From Serratia fonticola (lineage in GTDB: Bacteria > Pseudomonadota > Gammaproteobacteria > Enterobacterales > Enterobacteriaceae), in contig NZ_VFMK01000001.1 in the NCBI RefSeq assembly GCF_006715025.1, positions 2,232,001-2,296,000 of the forward strand: a DNA stretch of 64,000 bases. Reading direction: 5' to 3'. The notes under the pieces were generated by a model. That model made no database searches and was not told the origin of the DNA. It saw only the letters and a program-made list of their open reading frames with translations. Of this stretch, positions 48,602 through 61,482 are shown piece after piece. Position 1 is the first letter of the stretch. Each line of letters starts with the position of its first letter. The translations under genes were made by a program, and so were the position numbers.

Positions 48602-50890
48602 TTAAATCTTGCAGGCGCCGCCTTCACAGTCGTCATCGCCGCCCTGAGCAGGCTGCAAATCTTCCTGGATATCTTCTGCACCGTCGCGGGTGTTCTGATA
48701 ATACAGCGTTTTCACACCAAACTTGTAGGTGGTAAGCAGATCTTTCAGCAACTGCTTCATCGGCACCTTGCCGCCAGGGAAGCGGGTTGGATCATAGTTG
48801 GTGTTAGCCGAAATCGACTGGTCGATAAATTTCTGCATCAAACCGACCAACTGCAGGTAACCGTCGTTGTTCGGCATTTCCCACAGCAGTTCGTAGTTGT
48901 TTTTCAGACGCTCATACTCAGGTACGACCTGGCGCAGAATACCGTCTTTCGAGGCCTTGATACTGATATGGCCACGTGGTGGTTCAATGCCATTGGTGGC
49001 ATTGGAGATCTGCGAAGAGGTTTCTGACGGCATCAAGGCAGACAGCGTTGAGTTGCGCAGACCCGTTTCTTTAATCTCTTTACGCAGGGTTTCCCAGTCG
49101 TAATGCAGCGGCTCGGAGCAAATCACATCCAAATCTTTCTTATAGGTGTCGATTGGCAAAATACCCTGCGAATAGGTGGTTTCATTGAACCACGGGCAGG
49201 CACCTTGCTCCTGAGCCAGACGGTTCGAGGCTTTCAACAGGTAATACTGGATCGCTTCGAAGGTTCGGTGTGTCAGATTGTTGGCGCTGCCATCGGAATA
49301 GCGTACGCCGTTCTTCGCCAGATAGTAGGCAAAGTTGATAACGCCGATGCCCAGGGTACGGCGGCCCATCGCACCGCGGTGTGCGGCTTTGATCGGGTAG
49401 TCCTGGTAGTCCAGCAGGGCGTCGAGTGCACGCACGGCCAACGTGGCCAGTTCTTCCAGATCGTCCAGGCTGTCGATAGCGCCCAGGTTGAAGGCCGACA
49501 GCGTACACAGCGCGATTTCACCGTTTTCGTCGTTAACATCATCCAGCGGTTTGGTCGGCAGAGCGATTTCCAGGCACAGGTTGGACTGGCGCACGGGCGC
49601 GATCTGCGGATCGAACGGGCTGTGGGTGTTGCAGTGGTCGACGTTCTGGATATAGATACGGCCTGTGGACGCGCGTTCCTGCATCATCAATGAGAACAAC
49701 TCTACCGCCTTCACTCGCTGCTGACGGATGCTGGTGTCTTTTTCATAGCGCGTATACAGACGCTCGAATTCATCCTGATCGGCAAAGAACGCGTCGTACA
49801 ATCCAGGGACGTCCGACGGGCTGAACAGGGTGATGTCTTCGTTTTTAATCAGGCGCTGGTACATCAGGCGGTTGATCTGCACGCCGTAATCCATGTGGCG
49901 CACGCGGTTGCCTTCAACGCCACGGTTGTTTTTCAGCACCAGCAGGCTTTCGACTTCCAGATGCCACATCGGGTAGAACAGCGTTGCTGCTCCCCCACGC
50001 ACGCCACCTTGCGAACAGGATTTCACCGCGGTCTGGAAGTGCTTGTAGAACGGGATACAGCCGGTGTGGAACGCTTCACCGCCACGGATTGGGCTACCCA
50101 ATGCGCGGATGCGACCGGCATTGATACCGATACCGGCACGTTGTGAAACGTATTTCACGATAGCGCTGGAGGTGGCGTTGATGGAATCGAGGCTGTCACC
50201 ACACTCGATCAGCACACAAGAACTGAACTGGCGGGTAGGGGTGCGCACGCCGGACATGATTGGCGTAGGCAGAGAAATCTTGAAGGTAGAGATTGCGTCA
50301 TAGAAACGTTTTACGTAATCCAGACGGGTTGCACGCGGATAGTTGGAGAACAGGCACGCGGCCACCAGAATGTACAAGAACTGTGCGCTCTCGTAGATCT
50401 CACCGCTCACGCGGTTCTGCACCAGATATTTACCTTCCAGCTGTTTGACGGCAGCGTAGGAGAAGTTCATATCACGCCAGTGATCGATAAAGCCGTCCAT
50501 CTGCTCGAACTCTTCAGCCGTGTAGTCTTCCAGCAGATGCTTATCATATTTGCCCATCTCAACCATGCGCGTGACGTGGTCAAGCAGCTTCGGAGGTTCA
50601 AACTGGCCGTAAGCTTTTTTGCGCAGGTGGAAAATGGCCAGGCGAGCGGCCAGATACTGGTAGTCTGGTGCGTCACGGGAGATCAGATCGGCGGCAGCCT
50701 TGATGATGGTTTCATGAATATCGGCGGTTCTGATGCCGTCATAAAACTGAATATGTGAACGCAACTCTACTTGAGATACCGAGACGTTGTGTAAACCTTC
50801 TGCGGCCCAATCGATGACCCGGTGGATTTTGTCGAGGTTGATGCGCTCTTTACGGCCATCGCGTTTAGTTACAAGTAGGCTTTGGTTCAT
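48602..50890 (-). CDS. nrdA: Class Ia ribonucleotide reductase alpha subunit NrdA
   Basis: The 762-residue catalytic subunit reduces ribonucleoside diphosphates. It has an N-terminal ATP-cone (about 5-95; LLVTKRDGRKERINLDKIHRV). Active-site landmarks are FSSCVLIECGDS, NLCLEIALPTKP (radical cysteine) and ALCTLSAFNLG, and the redox-active C-terminal pair is C755 and C760 in DCEGGACKI. Length and sequence match E. coli NrdA. It is the first gene of nrdA-nrdB-yfaE, with NrdR-like boxes and a DnaA box upstream. Confidence 0.97.
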   Translation of the reverse strand: MNQSLLVTKRDGRKERINLDKIHRVIDWAAEGLHNVSVSQVELRSHIQFYDGIRTADIHETIIKAAADLISRDAPDYQYLAARLAIFHLRKKAYGQFEPPKLLDHVTRMVEMGKYDKHLLEDYTAEEFEQMDGFIDHWRDMNFSYAAVKQLEGKYLVQNRVSGEIYESAQFLYILVAACLFSNYPRATRLDYVKRFYDAISTFKISLPTPIMSGVRTPTRQFSSCVLIECGDSLDSINATSSAIVKYVSQRAGIGINAGRIRALGSPIRGGEAFHTGCIPFYKHFQTAVKSCSQGGVRGGAATLFYPMWHLEVESLLVLKNNRGVEGNRVRHMDYGVQINRLMYQRLIKNEDITLFSPSDVPGLYDAFFADQDEFERLYTRYEKDTSIRQQRVKAVELFSLMMQERASTGRIYIQNVDHCNTHSPFDPQIAPVRQSNLCLEIALPTKPLDDVNDENGEIALCTLSAFNLGAIDSLDDLEELATLAVRALDALLDYQDYPIKAAHRGAMGRRTLGIGVINFAYYLAKNGVRYSDGSANNLTHRTFEAIQYYLLKASNRLAQEQGACPWFNETTYSQGILPIDTYKKDLDVICSEPLHYDWETLRKEIKETGLRNSTLSALMPSETSSQISNATNGIEPPRGHISIKASKDGILRQVVPEYERLKNNYELLWEMPNNDGYLQLVGLMQKFIDQSISANTNYDPTRFPGGKVPMKQLLKDLLTTYKFGVKTLYYQNTRDGAEDIQEDLQPAQGGDDDCEGGACKI

Positions 50891-50951
50891 TTTTACCTGT
50901 CCGTATGGATTCCCCTAAGCAGAAAGTGTAGTCGCTCTGCTCAGTATGTAA

Positions 50952-50999
50952 ACACTATATATAGGGGGTGTATGTCGGTGAGGTAACAAGATAGTGATA
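50952..50999 (-). promoter_or_regulatory. Tandem NrdR-like boxes upstream of nrdA
   Basis: Box 1 (50952-50967, ACACTATATATAGGGG) matches the NrdR consensus acaCwATATwTwGtgt at about 14 of 16 positions. A weaker box 2 is at 50984-50999. The 32-bp repeat distance equals three helical turns, as known for NrdR sites. Confidence 0.75.
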
Positions 51000-51037
51000 A
51001 AACAGCGGGTTTGCAAGTGAACAAAACCGGCCTGATT

Positions 51038-51046
51038 TGTGGATAA
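51038..51046 (-). promoter_or_regulatory. Consensus DnaA box upstream of nrdA
   Basis: TTATCCACA on the minus strand is a perfect DnaA box, 148 bp upstream of nrdA. In E. coli DnaA binds upstream of nrdA and links its expression to replication. Confidence 0.75.
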
Positions 51047-51418
51047 CTTGGGGGTGAAATGTTACTGCCTGTTCCGAGTGCGCGCTGTGACTGGGGCGAC
51101 AAGCTTGTCAATAAGCGGGATAAGATTTTAGTGAAATCCTTAAAATCGTGATCGTTTGCCGTTTTATTAAACGTTAGAAAAAAACGGCATATTGATCTGC
51201 TTTAATATTCTTAAAGACGGTTTATATCGGCTTTTTTGATCGAAAGCAGGAAAATGGGTATTTTTCTCATACAGCTGATAGAGGCCGATGACCTAGGGCC
51301 GTTGGGGCGTTGTAGAGAAGCCACTGGAGCGCCTGGCCCGGTTAAAGTCATCAACCTCATTTCTTAAGCCTAAGCGGTACCGGTGTTGATCACACCCGCC
51401 CCGGTGCCGCTTGGGGGG
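51047..51418. other. Gene-free region between nrdA control sites and ubiG
   Basis: No coding sequence is supported in these 372 bp. A 12-bp inverted repeat (AAGCGGTACCGG / CCGGTGCCGCTT, one G-T pair, 51372-51412) lies just after the ubiG stop. It may end ubiG transcription, but it lacks a T tract. Confidence 0.5.
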
Positions 51419-52144
51419 TTAGCCTTCGTGTTGGGTGTGAACCATATAATTCACATCAACGTTGCGTCCCAGCTTGAAATGGTCAGTAAGCGGATTGTAA
51501 TGCAGGCCGATCATATGCTTCTCGCGCAACGCCGTGCCGTCTATCCAACCGATCAGTTCGGAAGGACGAATGAACTTCTTATGGTCATGGGTGCCTTGTG
51601 GCACCATTTTGAGGACGTACTCTGCGCCGATCACGGCCATCAGCCAGGCTTTGGTATTGCGGTTGATGGTGGAGAAGAAAACGTGGCCCCCCGGTTTCAC
51701 CAAATGCGCGCAGGCGCGGATAACAGAGGCCGGATCGGGCACGTGTTCCAGCATCTCCATGCAGGTGACGATATCGTACTGCTGTGGGTGAGCCTGCGCA
51801 TGGCTTTCTACCGTTTCCTGAACGTAGGTGACCTTCATGCCACTTTCCAACGCATGCAGGCGCGCTACCTGCAGGGGCTCTGCGCCCATATCCAGCCCGG
51901 TCACCAACGCGCCTTCGCGGGCCATGCTTTCTGCCAGGATACCGCCGCCACAGCCGACATCCAGTACCTGCTTGTCAAAAATGCCGCCTGCGCGCTGCAT
52001 GATATAATTCAGGCGCAACGGGTTGATCCGATGTAACGGCTTGAACTCACCTTCCAGATCCCACCAGCGTGAGGCAACGGCCTCGAACTTGGCGATTTCC
52101 TGGTGATCAACGTTTTGCTCGTGGCGGAATGATTCAGCATTCAT
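51419..52144 (-). CDS. ubiG: UbiG, ubiquinone O-methyltransferase
   Basis: The 241-residue class I SAM-dependent methyltransferase performs both O-methylations of ubiquinone synthesis. The SAM-binding motif [16 protein letters not shown] and the post-motif [11 protein letters not shown] are visible, as is [19 protein letters not shown] near the N-terminus. ATG 52144 ([14 protein letters not shown]) aligns with E. coli UbiG; the frame is open for 28 more codons upstream, and these are not conserved. A GGAG lies 12 nt upstream. The gene is divergent from gyrA. Confidence 0.95.
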   Translation of the reverse strand: MNAESFRHEQNVDHQEIAKFEAVASRWWDLEGEFKPLHRINPLRLNYIMQRAGGIFDKQVLDVGCGGGILAESMAREGALVTGLDMGAEPLQVARLHALESGMKVTYVQETVESHAQAHPQQYDIVTCMEMLEHVPDPASVIRACAHLVKPGGHVFFSTINRNTKAWLMAVIGAEYVLKMVPQGTHDHKKFIRPSELIGWIDGTALREKHMIGLHYNPLTDHFKLGRNVDVNYMVHTQHEG

Positions 52145-52285
52145 GGGCGTTATAGGCTCCTTGTTCTTTATTGCGCGGATTATACATGTTCCAACCCACT
52201 TGGCGCAGCGCTGTTGTTGCCAAGGCATTTTTAGCGTTCCCTACGCAACATTTTAAGCGAAACAGCGCCGGTAATTTCCCCGTAA

Positions 52286-55015
<2,730 letters not shown>

Positions 55016-55060
55016 GATGCAGGGCCGGGTGTTCCGGGTTCTGTAATCTCTGAGTGAATC

Positions 55061-55093
55061 AAAAGGGCCTGGCAGCGATGCTAGGCCCTTTTT
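55061..55093 (+). terminator. Rho-independent terminator of gyrA
   Basis: A 14-bp stem (AAAAGGGCCTGGCA / TGCTAGGCCCTTTT, one G-U pair) with loop GCGA ends in a T tract. Confidence 0.92.
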
Positions 55094-55195
55094 CAGTTAT
55101 ATGGTTTAATTGCCAGAATTATTTTGCGGTGTTTCTGTGGATCGTCGTTTGGCTATGAATACGCCCGTTATCACTTACTTTGGCATGGTATCAGA

Positions 55196-58066
55196 TTGAA
55201 ATACTTAGCTTCTTTCCGTACCACCTTAAAAATTTCCCGTTATCTGTTCCGGGTATTGGCGATCATGCTGTGGTCGCTGGGGGCGTTGCTTACTACCTTC
55301 TATATCCTGGATATCCTGCATGAGAAAGAGTCTGACATCCGGCAGGAATATAACCTGAACTTTGATCAGGCCCAGGGCTATATTCGTCATTCATCAGACA
55401 TCATCCGTGACATCAAGTACATGGCGGAGAATCGCCTCAACGGCTCGGTGGGGAGCCTGGAGTTGTTTCCCGGCGTGATGGACGGTAAGGAAAGTCAGCC
55501 TGAGTTTAAACCGCTGTATCCTGAATCGAACTGTACGCTTAATCCAGACTATCGAGACTCGCTCACCTCGCTCAATCGCCTGATACAATATTGGAAGGAA
55601 AACTTCGTTGCGGCTTATGACCTGAATCGGGTGTTTTTCATCGGGGGCGACAGTCTGTGCATGTCAGAGTTCGGCAGCAGCAGCGGCACCCCCGATCGGC
55701 AAATGGTGCTGAAGTCACTGCATGAGAGAATTCTTAAATATCGTAATGCCAATAACCCGGATAAAGACAATAACCTCTATTGGATCATCCCCAGCACTCA
55801 ACGTCCCGATGTGGGTTATCTGTATGTGATGGCACCGATCTATATCGGCAACAAGCTGGAAGCCTTGCTGGGAATAGAGCAGACCGTGAGGCTGGAAGAT
55901 TTCGTCACCACGGGCAATCTGCCTGTGGGCGTGAGCCTGCTAAATGAAAATAACGAACCGATATTGCGGCTGGCTAATGGCGATCGCTACGCATCCTCAC
56001 TGAATACTTATCCGCAAGGACACAACTATTTTGGTTATGTGGATAGTTACCACGATTTGATCATGAAAAAGGCGTTACCCCCTTCGTCTCTGAGCATTGT
56101 GTATTCATTGCCGGTGAAGAGCGTGGTGGAACGTTTCAGAGTACTGATCCTGAATGCCGTGCTGCTTAACCTGCTATCGGCGGTGGTGCTTTTCAGCCTG
56201 GCCTGGCTGTTTGAACGCAAAATGTTCTTGCCTGCAGAAGAGAATGCGTTTCGTCTGGAAGAGCACGAGCAGTTCAACCGCAAGATCGTTGCTTCGGCAC
56301 CGGTGGGTATCTGTATTCTGCGTATCAGCGACGGCACCAATATCCTGAGTAATGAGCTGGCGCACAACTACATCAATTTACTCACTAACGAAGATCGCGA
56401 TCGCATCATTCGCATTATTTGTGAGCAGCAGGCCAACTTTGTTGATGTGATGACCAGTAACAATGACAATTTGCAAATCAGCTTTGTTCATTCCCGTTAT
56501 CGTAATGAGGATGTAGCCATCTGCGTTCTGGTTGACGTAAGTGCCCGTGTAAAAATGGAGGAGTCTCTACAGGAGATGGCCGCGGCGGCGGAGCAGGCCA
56601 GCCAGTCTAAATCGATGTTCCTGGCCACCGTGAGCCATGAGTTGCGTACGCCGCTGTATGGGATTATCGGTAATCTGGATCTGTTGCAGACCAAGGCACT
56701 GCCTCAAGGGGTGGATCGCCTGGTTAATGCCATGAATAACTCATCGGGGCTGCTGCTGAAAATCATCAGTGATATTTTGGATTTCTCCAAGATTGAATCG
56801 GAGCAGTTGAAGATTGAACCACGCGAGTTTTCCTGCCTGGAATTGATTACCCATATTGCGGGCAACTATTTGCCGCTGGTGGTAAAAAAACGCCTTGGGT
56901 TGTATTGCTACATTGAGCAGGGCGTGCCGGAACGAATTAATGGCGATCCTGTGCGTCTACAGCAGGTGATTTCCAATCTGTTGAGTAACGCCATCAAATT
57001 TACCGATACCGGCTGTATTATTCTGCAGGTTTGCACTCGCGATAGCTATTTGGAGTTCAGCGTGCGTGATACCGGTGTCGGGATCCCGGACAAAGAGATC
57101 ACGCGCCTGTTTGATCCTTTCTTCCAGGTCGGCAGCGGGGTGCAGCGCCATTTCCAGGGCACAGGCCTAGGATTGGCGATTTGCGAAAAGCTGATTAACC
57201 TGATGGATGGTGATATCGCGGTAGAGTCTGAGCCTGGACTCGGTAGCCTGTTTACTATTCGCATTCCGTTGTTTGGCGCGCAGTTCCCTATGCCGCAGGC
57301 TAGCGATACCTGGCTGGGGAGAAACCTGTGGTTGCGGATCCGCAACCAGCGGTTGGAAAATTATCTGATGGCCATTCTTGGTGACTATGGTGCTACGCTG
57401 CAGCGCTATGAAGGACAGGAGATAGCCCCTGAGGATGTTCTGCTCACTGATTTTCCTCAGCAGGTAACGAGCCCACTGCTTGCACAGATTGAGTTTTCTA
57501 TTTCGCACATTGGACCGTCGTTGGAAACTCATCCGGGTTATTGGTTGCACAGCACTTCAACGCCGCGGGATAGCATAGTGCTGTTGAATCGACTGTTTGG
57601 CATTGAGTCCGACAGCACGAAAAACCTGGTTCAGCTGCCACTGCCCGTTAAAGCTAACCCGGTTGATAACGGTGATATTCATTTGCTGGTGGTGGACGAT
57701 CACCCGATTAATCGCCGCTTATTGTCCGATCAGCTGACGTCATTAGGCTACCAGGTGATCACGGCCAATGATGGGGTGGATGCCCTGGGGGTTTTGAATC
57801 GCAATACGGTGGATATCGTACTGACTGACGTCAATATGCCAAATATGGACGGTTACCGTCTGACACAGCGCCTGCGCCAGTCGCACTTTACGGCACCGGT
57901 GATTGGTGTAACGGCCAACGCCCTGGCGGAAGAGAAACAACGCTGTATTGAGGCGGGGATGGACAACTGCCTGTCGAAACCGGTCACCCTGGAAACTCTT
58001 GAGCAGGCGCTAGGGTATTACAGCCAACAGGTGCGGCGGAACAGGGTTGCGCGTGAAGAAAGTTAA
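55196..58066 (+). CDS. rcsC: Rcs phosphorelay hybrid sensor kinase RcsC
   Basis: The 956-residue hybrid histidine kinase senses envelope stress together with RcsF and IgaA. Two membrane segments (about 19-42 and 315-338) bracket a periplasmic domain. Then come the kinase core with phospho-accepting His481 (TVSHELRTPLYGIIGN), the ATPase lid (DTGVGIP, GTGLGLAICEKL) and a receiver domain with Asp878 (IVLTDVNMPNMDG). The start is TTG at 55196 (encoding MKYLASFRTTLK), matching E. coli RcsC. No in-frame ATG or GTG fits better, and the ribosome-binding site is weak. It is convergent with rcsB. Confidence 0.94.
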   Translation: MKYLASFRTTLKISRYLFRVLAIMLWSLGALLTTFYILDILHEKESDIRQEYNLNFDQAQGYIRHSSDIIRDIKYMAENRLNGSVGSLELFPGVMDGKESQPEFKPLYPESNCTLNPDYRDSLTSLNRLIQYWKENFVAAYDLNRVFFIGGDSLCMSEFGSSSGTPDRQMVLKSLHERILKYRNANNPDKDNNLYWIIPSTQRPDVGYLYVMAPIYIGNKLEALLGIEQTVRLEDFVTTGNLPVGVSLLNENNEPILRLANGDRYASSLNTYPQGHNYFGYVDSYHDLIMKKALPPSSLSIVYSLPVKSVVERFRVLILNAVLLNLLSAVVLFSLAWLFERKMFLPAEENAFRLEEHEQFNRKIVASAPVGICILRISDGTNILSNELAHNYINLLTNEDRDRIIRIICEQQANFVDVMTSNNDNLQISFVHSRYRNEDVAICVLVDVSARVKMEESLQEMAAAAEQASQSKSMFLATVSHELRTPLYGIIGNLDLLQTKALPQGVDRLVNAMNNSSGLLLKIISDILDFSKIESEQLKIEPREFSCLELITHIAGNYLPLVVKKRLGLYCYIEQGVPERINGDPVRLQQVISNLLSNAIKFTDTGCIILQVCTRDSYLEFSVRDTGVGIPDKEITRLFDPFFQVGSGVQRHFQGTGLGLAICEKLINLMDGDIAVESEPGLGSLFTIRIPLFGAQFPMPQASDTWLGRNLWLRIRNQRLENYLMAILGDYGATLQRYEGQEIAPEDVLLTDFPQQVTSPLLAQIEFSISHIGPSLETHPGYWLHSTSTPRDSIVLLNRLFGIESDSTKNLVQLPLPVKANPVDNGDIHLLVVDDHPINRRLLSDQLTSLGYQVITANDGVDALGVLNRNTVDIVLTDVNMPNMDGYRLTQRLRQSHFTAPVIGVTANALAEEKQRCIEAGMDNCLSKPVTLETLEQALGYYSQQVRRNRVAREES

Positions 58067-58073
58067 AAAACAC

Positions 58074-58097
58074 AAAAGGGCGCATTAGCGCCCTTTT
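58074..58097. terminator. Bidirectional terminator between rcsC and rcsB
   Basis: A 10-bp stem AAAAGGGCGC / GCGCCCTTTT with loop ATTA has A and T tracts on both sides and lies between convergent genes. Confidence 0.92.
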
Positions 58098-58115
58098 GAT
58101 CGTTGACCTGCCAGC

Positions 58116-58766
58116 TTAGTCTTTATCTAACTGCGTCATGCTGACGGAGGAGAGATAGTTAAGCAGGGCAATGTCATTATCGACCCCCAGCTTTAACATG
58201 GCAGACTTCTTCTGGCTGCTGATGGTCTTAATACTGCGGTTCAGCTTTTTGGCGATTTCCGTGACCAGGAAACCTTCAGCGAACAGGCGCAACACTTCAC
58301 TTTCTTTTGGTGAAAGGCGTTTGTCTCCATAACCGCTGGCACTGATTTTCTCCAACAGTTTCGAGACGCTTTCCGGCGTGAATTTTTTGCCTTTCTGTAA
58401 CGCTGCCAATGCTTTTGGCAGATCGGTTGGCGCGCCCTGTTTCAGGACGATACCTTCGATATCCAGATCCAGCACGGCACTGAGAATTGCCGGGTTATTG
58501 TTCATGGTCAGAACGATAATCGACAACTGTGGATAATGGCGTTTGATGTATTTAATCAGCGTAATGCCGTCGCCATACTTGTCACCCGGCATGGAGAGAT
58601 CGGTGATCAGTACGTTAGCGTCCAATTTGGACAGATTGTTGATCAGTGCTGTTGAGTCCTCGAACTCCCCAACGACATTCACCCACTCAATTTGCTCAAG
58701 TGACTTCCGGATGCCAAATAGTACGATGGGATGGTCATCAGCAATAATTACGTTCAGGTTATTCAT
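58116..58766 (-). CDS. rcsB: Rcs response regulator RcsB
   Basis: The 216-residue LuxR/FixJ-type response regulator controls capsule, motility and stress genes. The receiver domain has Asp56 (LITDLSMPGDKYGDG) with D10 and D11 (IIADDHP). The C-terminal helix-turn-helix contains LSPKESEVLRLFAEGFLVTEIAKKLNRSIKT. Length is identical to E. coli RcsB. ATG 58766 lies inside the last codons of rcsD (8-nt overlap), so the two are co-translated. Upstream in-frame codons belong to a shadow of rcsD. Confidence 0.98.
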   Translation of the reverse strand: MNNLNVIIADDHPIVLFGIRKSLEQIEWVNVVGEFEDSTALINNLSKLDANVLITDLSMPGDKYGDGITLIKYIKRHYPQLSIIVLTMNNNPAILSAVLDLDIEGIVLKQGAPTDLPKALAALQKGKKFTPESVSKLLEKISASGYGDKRLSPKESEVLRLFAEGFLVTEIAKKLNRSIKTISSQKKSAMLKLGVDNDIALLNYLSSVSMTQLDKD

Positions 58767-61464
58767 GTTGTTGGCTACCTTGCTGCAGCAGTCTACTGAC
58801 GAAAAAATCAATCTGACTGATGTTATTCTCAATCTTAAGCGCATCACCGTCCGCGATGTGCTGTTCTAACGATTCACACAGTTGCTTGCCGGGAAGCAGA
58901 TTTAGCATAGCAAACACGCCTTTCAGGCGGTGTGCGGTTTGAGACAGCGCCGCGAAATCACTGCTGCCTGCCTCAGTATACAGTTTTTTGATATCCTCGG
59001 GTACTGTATCAATAAACAAACCGTAGTAATCACTTGATTTCAATTGTCTTTCATAGAGTTGTATATCATCTGCCACCAGCGTGGAGGCGCTTTCCTCCTG
59101 ATCGAGCGCGGCGAACTGCTGTTCGATCAGCATCAGAATGGCGTCGATCATCGCACCGTGCAGATTATAGTTGACTCGAATATAGCGCTTGTCCAACGGT
59201 TGCCAGCCGGGTTCATCGCTGGTCAGCAATAGCGTGTAGTCATCAGCCAACTGCGGGTTATCGGTAAGCAGGACATCATAATCCTGGCTGTTCTGCCGCT
59301 CTTCGACAACCAGGCAATCGGCCCCATAGGCGTTCAGCAACTGAGTGACGATATTGCGGACCTCATCCGAGGTGATATCCAGTAAAGCAGTGACGCCGTC
59401 CAGTAATTTTTCTGCTGCTTCTTCGTCCTGTTGCTCCAGCTCCAGAGGGATGCGGATGGTATAGCGGGTGCCGATGTCGATCTTGCTACGAATATCCAAT
59501 TGGCCATTGAGCTTTTTGCACAGCTGATTGCACAGGAAGAACGTGAGCCCCGAGCCATGGTTGAAACGATCGACCAAGGTTTGGCTGAGGAAGGGGTAAG
59601 TCAGATTACGGATCTCTTCGTTAGAAATGCCCGCGCCAGTATCATTGATATGGACGATCAGGTGTTCAGGGCGCTCCGCTTCGTGCTCAACCGTCAGCGA
59701 AATCTTGCCATAGGCTGTGGTGATGATGGCATAGCGGAGCAGCAACAAGACGATCTTGCGCAGTGCGTTGGCATCACCCATATAGCGTTGGTTAACATCA
59801 AGATGGAAATGATGGAACAGCGCCAGTCCTTTCTGATCCATCATGGGTAGCACCTCCAGCAGCAGTTCATCCATCAGGGCTGAAGGGCTGAACGATTGCT
59901 TCGCAGGTTGCCAATCCTGAGTTTCCAACCGTGTCAGCAGAGTGATGTTATCAATCAAATCCAATACCGATGATGAGGTAAGGTTGAGCTGCTTGAGCAA
60001 CGCCTGTTGCTGTTCTTCATCTTGCGCCGAGCCCAGGTTCTGGGTCAGTTCGTGCATCTGGCGTACCGGATTATTGAGTTCGATCCCCAGGTTATGCAGC
60101 ATCAGCTTGCGGGCTTGTACATTTTTATCGTACTCACGGCGTGCCTGTTGCAGCCGCTTGTTCACCATGACTTCTTTATCCTGATCGTTGAGTAGGAACA
60201 GGTAAGTTTCTGCCGAACGCTGGCTGCGGAAGATGCGGATTTCATACACTTCGTTGTTGACCGTTGCCTGAATGACGCCATGATGCTGTTCGGCCATCTG
60301 AGCAATATTTTGCAGGCTGAGATGTGGCATCAGATGTTCGGCAATCTTGTTGCTGATAATGACGTTATTGCTGGTAAAGTCGTAAACCAATAGGCCAGAA
60401 GGGAGGTTGGCAACAATTTCCTCATTCAGTGAGCGCTCACCCTCCAGCTCGGCAGCCATGTTCTCACTTGGGCGAATATATTGCTGGCGGATAAAATAAA
60501 TCCCCATCATCGACAGTCCCAGCAACAGCAAATTGACCACCAATAACCAGATATTATTACGCAGGAGGTCGAGCGCCAGATTGAAGGCAGGCACCCGATA
60601 AATCAGCTTCATCGGTGCGTTGGGTAAAGGCAGGCTGAATTCAATCCAACTGCCTTTGATTGCGACCATGGTGTGGGTTAAAGGGTCGGTAGGGGCCGCA
60701 TTTTCGTCGAGTTCATCCTCATCCGGCAGCAACAGGAAATTGGCGCGTGCCATGTTCAGCGGGATGATATCGTTAATCGGCAGATCAAAGGCGATTACCG
60801 TGGCCAGATGCCCAGGCTGGTTAAAGGTGGTGCGGATGGAGAATGAATAGGCGTTCTGGAAACGTTGCTTGCGCAGGCCAGAGAAACTTTCTCGCTCATC
60901 CAGCATATTGGCCTGTTGCAGCATTTCCGCTCGTCGATCTGATGCCGATGCGGTGAAGGTGTTCTCCTTCAAACGCGAAGTCAGCTCTCTAAGTGACTGG
61001 GTTGTCACCAGGCTCAGGCTGTTATCCTGGCCATTAAGATAATACATCGCGTAGTTTTCTGTCTTGGCTCCCCAGCGGACATCAAGAAAGTCTGAAATAT
61101 TCGCAATCATGGCCAACGTGCTGTTGTCGTGGCTGCCGAAAATTACCGCATCGGTTTTGTTATGCCGCTTATCGATATAATAAACATCCGGACGCAAACG
61201 GGTTTCCTGCACCCCGCCATCCAGCTGTTGCGACGTTGCGTTACCGAATTTGTCGTAGATCTGGTCGGTGAGATAGCGGTAACTATCGATGCGTTTTTGC
61301 AGGGCATTGGCGATGGTAATGACGGCGTGTTTTTTCTCCGTCAGGTAGGCGTTGGTATAGTTGTAACCGTACAGACCCACGCCAATGGCTAGCAGTACGA
61401 TAAACAGCCAGAAACTGCGGGTGATGTAACGGGAACTGATGGTCAGTTGTTTATTTTGTGGCAT
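58759..61464 (-). CDS. rcsD: Rcs phosphotransfer protein RcsD
   Basis: The 901-residue inner-membrane phosphotransfer protein passes phosphate from RcsC to RcsB. Membrane segments are at about 18-36 and 301-325. The kinase-like region is degenerate: where kinases have SHELRTP it has GIELNNP, so the phospho-accepting His is missing, as expected for RcsD. The C-terminal HPt domain carries His845 (QTAHRLKGVFAML). ATG 61464 follows CAGGAATG. An MFS gene ends 18 bp upstream on the same strand. Confidence 0.96.
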   Translation of the reverse strand: MPQNKQLTISSRYITRSFWLFIVLLAIGVGLYGYNYTNAYLTEKKHAVITIANALQKRIDSYRYLTDQIYDKFGNATSQQLDGGVQETRLRPDVYYIDKRHNKTDAVIFGSHDNSTLAMIANISDFLDVRWGAKTENYAMYYLNGQDNSLSLVTTQSLRELTSRLKENTFTASASDRRAEMLQQANMLDERESFSGLRKQRFQNAYSFSIRTTFNQPGHLATVIAFDLPINDIIPLNMARANFLLLPDEDELDENAAPTDPLTHTMVAIKGSWIEFSLPLPNAPMKLIYRVPAFNLALDLLRNNIWLLVVNLLLLGLSMMGIYFIRQQYIRPSENMAAELEGERSLNEEIVANLPSGLLVYDFTSNNVIISNKIAEHLMPHLSLQNIAQMAEQHHGVIQATVNNEVYEIRIFRSQRSAETYLFLLNDQDKEVMVNKRLQQARREYDKNVQARKLMLHNLGIELNNPVRQMHELTQNLGSAQDEEQQQALLKQLNLTSSSVLDLIDNITLLTRLETQDWQPAKQSFSPSALMDELLLEVLPMMDQKGLALFHHFHLDVNQRYMGDANALRKIVLLLLRYAIITTAYGKISLTVEHEAERPEHLIVHINDTGAGISNEEIRNLTYPFLSQTLVDRFNHGSGLTFFLCNQLCKKLNGQLDIRSKIDIGTRYTIRIPLELEQQDEEAAEKLLDGVTALLDITSDEVRNIVTQLLNAYGADCLVVEERQNSQDYDVLLTDNPQLADDYTLLLTSDEPGWQPLDKRYIRVNYNLHGAMIDAILMLIEQQFAALDQEESASTLVADDIQLYERQLKSSDYYGLFIDTVPEDIKKLYTEAGSSDFAALSQTAHRLKGVFAMLNLLPGKQLCESLEQHIADGDALKIENNISQIDFFVSRLLQQGSQQHE

Positions 61465-61482
61465 GGCAACGCATTCCTGAAA

